Shown here: positions 1-4,986 of the stretch, piece after piece
How positions within the stretch are numbered: the stretch's first letter is position 1
Layout: every line of letters starts with the position of its first letter
Source of the DNA: an uncultured Treponema sp.
Lineage (GTDB): Bacteria > Spirochaetota > Spirochaetia > Treponematales > Treponemataceae
NCBI GenBank assembly: GCA_905236315.1
Contig: CAJOPO010000525.1
Coordinates: 1 to 5,308 of the forward strand
Length of the DNA stretch: 5,308 nt
Direction of reading: 5' to 3'
Notes under the pieces: model-generated
Told to the model about the DNA's origin: nothing
Databases searched by the model: none
The model's input: the letters and a program-made list of their open reading frames with translations, nothing else
Program-made: the position numbers and the translations under genes

Positions 1-40
1 CGATGTTGTAAGTCGCGCTATTATAGCGACTTGCAACTCG
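1..40. repeat. Inverted repeat at the window edge
   Basis: GTTGTAAGTCGC (5-16) pairs with GCGACTTGCAAC (26-37) over 12 positions, 11 of them Watson-Crick and one T-G (9/33). The loop is 17-25. CGA (1-3) and TCG (38-40) extend it past a bulged T4. The stem may continue beyond the window. Only 2 bases separate it from the next inverted repeat. No T-run follows on the plus strand, and the minus-strand exit lies outside the window. Confidence 0.75.
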
Positions 41-42
41 CA

Positions 43-85
43 GGAACCTCGAAAAACTTTCTGAAAGGGAGTTTTTCGAGGTTCC
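43..85. repeat. Perfect 15-bp inverted repeat, strong hairpin
   Basis: GGAACCTCGAAAAAC (43-57) is exactly complementary to GTTTTTCGAGGTTCC (71-85). The stem can go on inwards by T58-A70, two T-G pairs and C61-G67, leaving a 5-base loop. It is the most stable structure in the window. It works equally on both strands and has no T-run on either side, so it could be a bidirectional or factor-assisted terminator, or a copy of a dispersed palindromic repeat. Confidence 0.85.
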
Positions 86-105
86 CTGATATTTATTCGT
101 GCGGA

Positions 106-150
106 GGGTTTAATATCCCGATGCTTGTGTTGAATAAGGGTATTAAACCT
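106..150. repeat. Inverted repeat with one bulge and an 18-nt loop
   Basis: GGTTTAATA (107-115) plus CCC (117-119) pairs with GGG (138-140) plus TATTAAACC (141-149). This is 12 Watson-Crick pairs with T116 bulged and an extra G-T at 106/150. The loop is 120-137. Neither side is followed by a run of T. The right arm can alternatively pair with AATACC at 157-162. Confidence 0.7.
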
Positions 151-172
151 GACTGCAATACCTTATAAGAAC

Positions 173-224
173 GAACGATACCCCAGTGTTGCAGTACAAC
201 TAGGCTCTGCGTTGGGGGGCGTTC
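173..224. repeat. Imperfect palindrome directly after the last gene, candidate operon 3' end
   Basis: Outer arms GAACG (173-177) and CGTTC (220-224) pair. After a 3x2 internal loop CCCCA (181-185) pairs with TGGGG (213-217), and further inside GCAG (191-194) pairs with CTGC (207-210). Alternatively GTTG (188-191) can pair with CAAC (197-200). It starts 6 nt after the PASTA gene stop, as a transcription terminator would. The minus strand beyond it reads GTTCTTATAAGG, with no real U-run, so it is not a standard intrinsic terminator. It could protect the mRNA 3' end. Confidence 0.5.
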
Positions 225-229
225 ATTTA

Positions 230-1273
230 TTAATTTACTTGTTGTTGAGTAATAAGAGAATCCATCATATATAGAGAAAGAACACTTCCTTTTTTTACTT
301 TGTAAGGAATATATACGTCTTTTCCTGGATGACTAAAACTTACAATTTCTGTTGTATTTCCGTCATTATCTATGCTTTCTAAATGTAGCGGAACTGGATA
401 TGGATATTCTGTAAGTTTGTAAGAGAAAATGCCATAAACATATTCTCCTTCTACATTTTGAGAGGGGAAAGCTATGGTAGCATTTATGCGTGTAAAAGAT
501 GGTAACTGTGAAGCTGTGTTATCTTGAGAACTTACGCTAGCTTCTTGTATACTAGCATTTTCTGTCATAGAAAAATCAAATATTACTTGATTACTTTCCA
601 TAACGCTATATACTTGCTGCAAAGACATGCCAACGATATTTGGTGTTTGTACCATTACATCTTGATTTCCAGAACTAACTATAAGTTGTATCTTTATATC
701 TTCATCTAGTAACGTGCCTTCTGTAGGATATTGGGCTATTATAGTTCCAAGAGGGGAAGAATCTTTTTGATAAACAGGAGAGGCTATTTTTATTAATTGA
801 CTATTATCATTAAAAAGTAATTGGAGTTTTTCTTGCACAGGGTCTATTTGTTTTCCTACATAGTTTTCCATTCTATCTAGTTGCATACCACGACTTACTG
901 TAATTTTTATTGTGCGATAGGCTTTTACTATAGAGCCAGCAATGGGGTCTTGTTCTAAAACAATCCCTTGTTGACCAGGAACATCAGAATATCTAAGAAT
1001 GAGTTCTGGATATAGTGCTTTTTGTTGCATTTCTAGTAGGGCTGTTGTAAGGGACTTTCCTACAACAGCAGGAACCATAACTTTTTCTTCTCCTTGAACC
1101 GCAGCAAAAAAGATTGCAACTGCTACAACACCCATTACTAAAAAAGAAAGAACCATAGTAAAGAAAAGTGGAATACCTCCTGCTGCAAAACCACTTACTT
1201 GGTTTTTAAAAGAAACACCAAATCCTTTTTTATTCTTCTTTTCTTTGTTTTCAATTTCATCGTTTTCACTCAT
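230..1273 (-). CDS. PASTA-repeat membrane protein without kinase or transpeptidase domain
   Basis: A 347-residue protein. It has a short charged cytoplasmic N-terminus (1-32, with KEKKNKK), one membrane helix at about 34-59, and an outside portion of nearly 290 residues. The basic residues before the helix indicate N-in, C-out topology. Outside lie PASTA-type repeats at about 64-129 (VPAVVGKSLTTAL... and EQDPIAGSIV...ITVSRG), 131-201 (divergent; AQYPTEGTLL...LIVSSG) and 206-270 (TPNIVGMSLQQV; its second half is degenerate). A C-terminal segment at 275-345 (GIFSYKLTEYPYPVPL, SHPGKDVYIPYKV, LSLYM) is not a PASTA repeat. PASTA units in Ser/Thr kinases and PBPs bind peptidoglycan or muropeptides, so a cell-wall-binding or scaffolding role is plausible; the sequence shows no enzyme domain. 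The start has AGAGGA 6 nt upstream (1280-1285). It is the last gene before the palindrome cluster. The gene is more AT-rich than the others, about 30% GC over its 3' end. Confidence 0.88.
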   Translation of the reverse strand: MSENDEIENKEKKNKKGFGVSFKNQVSGFAAGGIPLFFTMVLSFLVMGVVAVAIFFAAVQGEEKVMVPAVVGKSLTTALLEMQQKALYPELILRYSDVPGQQGIVLEQDPIAGSIVKAYRTIKITVSRGMQLDRMENYVGKQIDPVQEKLQLLFNDNSQLIKIASPVYQKDSSPLGTIIAQYPTEGTLLDEDIKIQLIVSSGNQDVMVQTPNIVGMSLQQVYSVMESNQVIFDFSMTENASIQEASVSSQDNTASQLPSFTRINATIAFPSQNVEGEYVYGIFSYKLTEYPYPVPLHLESIDNDGNTTEIVSFSHPGKDVYIPYKVKKGSVLSLYMMDSLITQQQVN

Positions 1274-1288
1274 AGTTTATCCTCTGTA

Positions 1289-2302
1289 TTAATCAAGAAC
1301 AGTTCCTATAAAACCTCTTGCTCCATTCATAAAAGATTTATAATCCATAGCTTTTTTTGCCTGCCATTGTAACTCAGTTACGATAAGAACACCATCGCCT
1401 GTTTGAATTAATATTCCTCTTTGCTTATTATAAGAAAGCACAGTACCTGGAACAGCTACTGTATTTTTGGGTATAGAATTATCTTGTAATGCAACTTTTG
1501 CAGCGTCACGAGCTTTTAATATTCTTAACTGCTGTCCATTTAACGTTGTAAAGCAACCTGGCCATGGAGTATAGGCTCGTATTTGTGCATCTATCTTTTC
1601 TGCTGACAATTTCCAATTTATTTTTCCATCTTCTTTTTTTATGATGGTGCAATAGCTTGCCTCCCCCTCTTGTTGAAAAGCAGGTGGTAATTTCCCATTT
1701 TTTGCAATGTAACGTAATATATTGGTTATGCCTATAGCACCATGTAAAGCACATCGTGAAAGCAAGGATTCTGCGGTTTCTGTACCTGTTAAGGTTGTTT
1801 TATCCATAGCTATTACATCGCCTTCGTCTATGCCTAGAGCCATTTTTTGTATACTATAACCAGTTTCCTTATCACAGTTTAATATGGCTGCATTTACAGG
1901 GGTCGCCCCTCTGTATTTAGGAAGTAGCGATGGATGTAGATTTATACCACCATATCTAAATAAAGAAAAAAACTTAGGTCCTAATATATGCCCATAAGCA
2001 AAGCAGACAAATATATCAGGGTGCAATGCAGCTATTTGTTCTCGCGCTTCTTGTTTTAAATGTTCTGGGGTCAATATAACAATGCCGTCATCACGTGCCT
2101 CATTCCATATTTGTGCATAATGAGCAACTTCTGTGGGGATTAAGTCCGAATGTCTACCCTGTGTAGAAGGCGGATTTGTGAGAACTCCAATTATTTTATA
2201 TTGCTGCTCTGGTGTAGAACTAGACATCCAACTGTCTTTCAATATTAGCTCTAGTGCCTTAGACGAAGCTTGCGGACTTCCGCCATAAATAACTCTAAGC
2301 AT
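1289..2302 (-). CDS. fmt: Methionyl-tRNA formyltransferase
   Basis: Transfers a formyl group from 10-formyl-tetrahydrofolate to Met-tRNAfMet before translation initiation. The 337 residues cover both domains. The N-terminal catalytic Rossmann-type domain (about 1-215) has the start LRVIYGGSP, the folate-site signature NLHPSLLPKYRGATPVNAAI (121-140) and GIDEGDVIA (157-165). The catalytic triad by E. coli numbering N106/H108/D144 is N121, H123, D159, all present. The C-terminal OB-like tRNA-binding domain (about 225-337) carries AYTPWPGCFTTL (243-254), PGTVL and the LQWQAKKAMDYKSFMNG end motif. It is slightly longer than E. coli Fmt (315). The 30-odd residues after LKDSWMSSST form a serine-rich stretch, and the loop after LTNPP lacks the usual PxGRGKK wording, reading STQGRHSDLIPT instead. 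It overlaps def by one base, and the PASTA gene follows after 15 nt. Confidence 0.95.
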   Translation of the reverse strand: MLRVIYGGSPQASSKALELILKDSWMSSSTPEQQYKIIGVLTNPPSTQGRHSDLIPTEVAHYAQIWNEARDDGIVILTPEHLKQEAREQIAALHPDIFVCFAYGHILGPKFFSLFRYGGINLHPSLLPKYRGATPVNAAILNCDKETGYSIQKMALGIDEGDVIAMDKTTLTGTETAESLLSRCALHGAIGITNILRYIAKNGKLPPAFQQEGEASYCTIIKKEDGKINWKLSAEKIDAQIRAYTPWPGCFTTLNGQQLRILKARDAAKVALQDNSIPKNTVAVPGTVLSYNKQRGILIQTGDGVLIVTELQWQAKKAMDYKSFMNGARGFIGTVLD

Positions 2303-2883
2303 TAGCGCACACCTTTCTTTGTCTGTTTAGCGGCTATTTTTGCAGCGATTGCAGCTTGCTTTTTTGCCCTTGAAATAGCTTTTTTTTCTGCTTTAGCAGC
2401 ACGTTTTTTGAATTGTGCTACAGTATCATCTTTAAATTGCTTATCACCTCGGTCTATATATAAAACACCATCTAGGTGGTCATTTTCATGTTGGATTATT
2501 CGTGCTAAAAGCCCATCTACATTTTCCATAGTAAATCTTTTACCATTTTCATTTAATGCGGTTATACTTATAGAAGCTGGACGAGTAATGCTTTCAGAAA
2601 CTCCAGGAATAGAAAGGCAACCTTCATCATAACTACAGGTTTCAGTAGATGTCTTTGTTATTACAGGGTTTATAAATACCCTTTTTATATCATCGTCAGA
2701 CATTATGACAAAAAAACGTTTTGGAATACCTACTTGAGGAGCTGCTAGTCCAACTCCGTCTGCACTTATCATAGTATCAAACATTTCGGCAATAGTTTTT
2801 CTTAGCTCATCATTTATTTCTTCAAGCTCGACTGGGGTACATTGCTGTCTTAAAACTTCTTCACCTAATTTATAAATCTTCAT
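2302..2883 (-). CDS. def: Peptide deformylase with a basic C-terminal tail
   Basis: Removes the N-terminal formyl group from new polypeptides at the ribosome exit, using a divalent metal (usually Fe2+). All three family motifs are intact: GVGLAAPQVG at 43-52 (Q50), EGCLSIPG at 87-94 (metal ligand C89), and QHENDHLDG at 131-139 (ligands H132 and H136, catalytic E133). At 193 residues it is longer than E. coli Def (about 169). The excess is a tail from about residue 157 that is almost only Lys, Ala, Arg and Gln, ending AAKQTKKGVR. Such a tail is predicted to be helical or disordered and strongly positive. In E. coli a C-terminal helix of Def binds the ribosome near L22; a similar role here is inference. 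The start has AAGGAG 5 nt upstream. The stop codon overlaps the fmt start by one base (TAATG), so this enzyme and the formyltransferase are probably made together. Confidence 0.96.
   Translation of the reverse strand: MKIYKLGEEVLRQQCTPVELEEINDELRKTIAEMFDTMISADGVGLAAPQVGIPKRFFVIMSDDDIKRVFINPVITKTSTETCSYDEGCLSIPGVSESITRPASISITALNENGKRFTMENVDGLLARIIQHENDHLDGVLYIDRGDKQFKDDTVAQFKKRAAKAEKKAISRAKKQAAIAAKIAAKQTKKGVR
2310..2316 (-). promoter_or_regulatory. fmt Shine-Dalgarno inside the end of def, with TAATG stop/start junction
   Basis: The minus strand reads AAAGGTG here, within the last codons of def and 7 nt before the fmt ATG. The ATG (2300-2302) shares its A with the last base of the def TAA (2302-2304). 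Ribosomes ending def can restart on fmt, which favours translational coupling. This also supports the choice of the fmt start. Confidence 0.65.
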
Positions 2884-2943
2884 CTTTACTCCTTACAGCA
2901 AATTAAAGGTATTTTTAGTTTTTGCGTAGCGTTAAAAGTGTAA
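2884..2943 (-). other. 60-nt gap between hisD and def, the longest within the operon
   Basis: AT-rich spacer. It ends in the def Shine-Dalgarno AAGGAG (2889-2894), 5 nt from the def ATG. I find no inverted repeat or U-run that would stop transcription and no convincing -35/-10 pair, so read-through from hisD is the simplest view. A weak internal promoter for def-fmt-PASTA cannot be excluded. Confidence 0.5.
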
Positions 2944-4308
2944 TTACAAAAGTCTTAATCGTGCTGCTTTTGAATGAGCAAAAAGCCCTTCTGCATCTCC
3001 TAAATATGCGGCAGCCGTTGCAGAATTAACCATGCCTGTAGAACCTTTTTGTGTACGCAATGTTGTTACGGTCTTTAAGAACATACGCACAGATAGCCCC
3101 CCTGTAAAGCGAGCACTACAAGAAGTTGGTAGTGTATGATTTAGCCCTGCTGAATAATCTCCAAATACCTCTGCAGAATAATGACCTATAAAAAGGGAGC
3201 CATAGTTATGTAACATTTTTTCTATCTTATCACGTTCTTCGCTTGCTTGCATGGCAAGTTCTAAGTGTTCTGGTGCCTTTTTATTAGCAATTTTTGCAGC
3301 TTGCTCAATACTATTGGTTATAATTATACGTCCCTGATTATTAATGCTTTGCTCTGCTGTTTGCTTTGTAGGGAGTGTTTCTAATTGTTTCTCTATTTCT
3401 ATGGCTACTTTGTGTGCTAATTCTGAGTCAGGGGTGGCAAGAACAGGCTGTGCTACTATGTCATGTTCTGCTTGTGCAAGTAAATCCGCTGCTACCCATT
3501 CTGGATTTGCACTTGAATCTGCTATAATGAATACTTCTGTAGGACCTGCAACCATATCAATTCCTACACTCCCATAAACCATTCTTTTTGCTTCTGCTAC
3601 ATATTTGTTTCCTGGTCCGACAATTACATCTGTGCGTGGAATACTTTCTGTACCGAATGCCATTGCAGCAATAGCTTGTGCTCCTCCACAAGCAAACACT
3701 CGCGAAACACCACAAATATATGCTGCTGCCATTATATTTTCGTCTGCATAAGGCTTTCCATTTATAAAAGGTTTTCCTTGCACACCTAAGCCTTCTTGCT
3801 CTGCTTTTATTTTGTCATCTGGATGTACTCTTGGAGGGGTGCAGAGGATAATCTCCTTTACTCCCGCAGCTAGTGCTGGAGTTGTAGTCATTACTACTGT
3901 AGAAAGTAATGGAAAACGCCCCGCAGGTACGTAAACGCCCGCTCTTTCTACAGGTATATTTTTTTGACCTGTAATTACACCTGGTCTTAGTTCTTCTTCA
4001 AAGTCGTAAAATGATTCTTTTTGTTTTAACGCAAACTCTAGAGCTAAATCATGGGAATATTGTAGAGATTTATAAAGGTTTGGATTTGATTGCTCCATTT
4101 TTTTTGCAGCAAGTTCTAATTCTCTCTTAGGAATTTCAAAGGTTAATGGGGAAGAAACATCAAATTTTGCACTGTAATCATGTAAAGCAGCGTCTTTTTT
4201 TTCTTTTACATTTATTAGAGTTTGTTGTACGCTTTCTATTGTTTCTGTAAAATTGCGACCTTCAAAAAAACTATCTTCTAAATCTTCTGCTTTTTGAATT
4301 TTTATCAT
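2944..4308 (-). CDS. hisD: Histidinol dehydrogenase (HisD)
   Basis: Catalyses the last two steps of histidine synthesis, L-histidinol to L-histidine with two NAD+, as a zinc-dependent cytoplasmic dimer. The 454-residue product aligns along the whole family. Landmarks are RAGVYVPAGRFPLLSTVVM (122-140), CGGAQAIAAMAFGTE (207-221), VGPGNKYVAEAKR (230-242) and AGPTEV (254-259). Against E. coli HisD the zinc ligands are Q279 and H282 (AQAEHD), D384 (FGDYSAG) and H445 (FAHSKAA). The catalytic Glu-His pair is E347-H348 (APEHLE). All key residues are present, so it should be active. It is about 20 residues longer than E. coli HisD (434). The extra length lies mainly at 160-187, a Lys/Gly-rich segment between CTPP and ADENIMAAA, and the VPAGRFPLLS wording replaces the usual VPGGTAPLPS type. 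The start is set by a strong AGGAGG. It sits 21 nt after the M50 gene and one gene away from hisIE, whose product acts earlier in the same pathway. Confidence 0.96.
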   Translation of the reverse strand: MIKIQKAEDLEDSFFEGRNFTETIESVQQTLINVKEKKDAALHDYSAKFDVSSPLTFEIPKRELELAAKKMEQSNPNLYKSLQYSHDLALEFALKQKESFYDFEEELRPGVITGQKNIPVERAGVYVPAGRFPLLSTVVMTTTPALAAGVKEIILCTPPRVHPDDKIKAEQEGLGVQGKPFINGKPYADENIMAAAYICGVSRVFACGGAQAIAAMAFGTESIPRTDVIVGPGNKYVAEAKRMVYGSVGIDMVAGPTEVFIIADSSANPEWVAADLLAQAEHDIVAQPVLATPDSELAHKVAIEIEKQLETLPTKQTAEQSINNQGRIIITNSIEQAAKIANKKAPEHLELAMQASEERDKIEKMLHNYGSLFIGHYSAEVFGDYSAGLNHTLPTSCSARFTGGLSVRMFLKTVTTLRTQKGSTGMVNSATAAAYLGDAEGLFAHSKAARLRLL

Positions 4309-4311
4309 TTT

Positions 4312-4320
4312 CTTCCTCCT
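4312..4320 (-). promoter_or_regulatory. Strong Shine-Dalgarno sequence of hisD
   Basis: The minus strand reads AGGAGGAAG here. The full AGGAGG core (4315-4320) is 6 nt from the ATG at 4306-4308. It is the best match to the anti-Shine-Dalgarno sequence in the window and fixes the hisD start. The other internal genes have weaker sites (AAGGA for M50, AAGGAG for def, AAAGGTG for fmt, AGAGGA for the PASTA gene). Confidence 0.85.
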
Positions 4321-4325
4321 ATCTA

Positions 4326-4348
4326 TAGCTTATCCTAAAATTAAGCTA
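4326..4348 (-). repeat. Small inverted repeat over the M50 stop codon, just upstream of the hisD ribosome site
   Basis: TAGCTTA and its complement TAAGCTA (7 bp, 9-nt loop) lie at 4326-4332 and 4342-4348 and include the M50 stop codon. In the transcript this hairpin would end 5 nt before the AGGAGG of hisD. It is short and AT-rich with no U-run, so it is not a terminator. A role in hisD translation is possible but is only inference, and a repeat of this size can arise by chance. Confidence 0.3.
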
Positions 4349-4980
4349 GCAACCCATTGTGTAAATAGATGGGTGGGAATTATATCAATATTCATAGTAT
4401 TTTCTGCTATTATTATGACAAAAAGTATTATAGAACCCCAGCGCATAAATTGTTCTTCTTGTGTGGCAGATAAACGTACTCCAGAGAGAAAGATGTGGCT
4501 ACCATCTAGTGGAGGTAGGGGGAGCATATTAAATATGAATAAACTTAAATTAATAATTCCAGAATATAATAAGACATTACCTATTATAGTATAAATCATA
4601 TCAGGAATAGCTATGCCAGTTGCATAATATATATGTAAAACAGCAAACATAAAAATCTTTACTACAAAAAGACAGGCAATTCCTAAAAGTAAATTGGAAA
4701 ACGGTCCTGCTGCTGCAATGATAGCTTTATCTCTACGGGGATTTTTTAAGTTAGACTGTCTAAAAGAAACGGGCTTTGCCCAACCAAAACCTGCTATTAT
4801 AATGAAAATAAATCCTATAGGGTCTATATGCTTTATAGGGTTAAATGAGAGACGACCTTCTTCTTTTGCAGTGTAATCTCCAAGTTTATAAGCGGCAAAG
4901 GCATGGCAATATTCATGTAATGTAAGCCCCAAAATAATACCTGGTAAAGAATATATGGTGCTTTCTAAATCTATATTCAT
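4330..4980 (-). CDS. Site-2 protease family (M50) integral membrane zinc metalloprotease
   Basis: A 216-residue, very hydrophobic protein with the full signature of the compact bacterial M50 peptidases (YwhC-like group), which cleave substrates within the membrane. The zinc motif HEYCH is at residues 22-26 in the first membrane helix (H22, E23, H26). It is followed by the family's conserved EGRLSFNPIKHIDPIG (41-56), GFGWAKPV (64-71), a NPRRD loop and AAGPFSNLLLG (90-100). The third zinc-ligand motif NMLPLPPLDG (151-160, D159) is intact, so it should be active. About five or six membrane segments can be seen (roughly 8-30, 52-66, 88-118, 128-150, 178-195). No PDZ or CBS domain is present. The start ATG lies 6 nt after the hisIE stop. 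An AAGGA at 4994-4998, inside the hisIE end, is 13 nt upstream, a rather long spacing. Its substrate is unknown, and its place between two histidine genes does not indicate one. Confidence 0.92.
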   Translation of the reverse strand: MNIDLESTIYSLPGIILGLTLHEYCHAFAAYKLGDYTAKEEGRLSFNPIKHIDPIGFIFIIIAGFGWAKPVSFRQSNLKNPRRDKAIIAAAGPFSNLLLGIACLFVVKIFMFAVLHIYYATGIAIPDMIYTIIGNVLLYSGIINLSLFIFNMLPLPPLDGSHIFLSGVRLSATQEEQFMRWGSIILFVIIIAENTMNIDIIPTHLFTQWVASLILG

Positions 4981-4986
4981 AAAAAA

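Noticed and set aside
121..168. Short plus-strand reading frame starting ATGCTTGTG in the intergenic block
   Set aside because: It has only 15 codons, no convincing Shine-Dalgarno spacing, and lies mostly inside the loop and arm of an inverted repeat.
173..224. Integron attC site (GCGTTG...GCGTTC on the plus strand, AACGC arms, hairpin form)
   Set aside because: The required GTTRRRY / RYYYAAC core boxes are not found, there is no integrase or cassette array, and the neighbouring genes are housekeeping genes all in one direction.
1..224. CRISPR array or tandem repeats
   Set aside because: The stems differ from each other in sequence, and there is no regular repeat/spacer period.
1506..1754. 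82-residue minus-strand frame inside fmt
   Set aside because: It is a shifted frame of fmt with low-complexity, Cys/Trp-rich content. fmt itself is intact through this part with no sign of a frameshift.
2884..2943. Internal promoter upstream of def
   Set aside because: Elements such as TTTAAC and AATACC can be spaced about 17 nt apart, but the -10 match is poor and such AT-rich DNA gives many chance matches.
3344..3577. Open frames on the plus strand opposite hisD, and similar ones opposite def, the M50 gene, hisIE and the PASTA gene
   Set aside because: They lie wholly antisense to well-supported genes, show no family motif and have no ribosome site of note.
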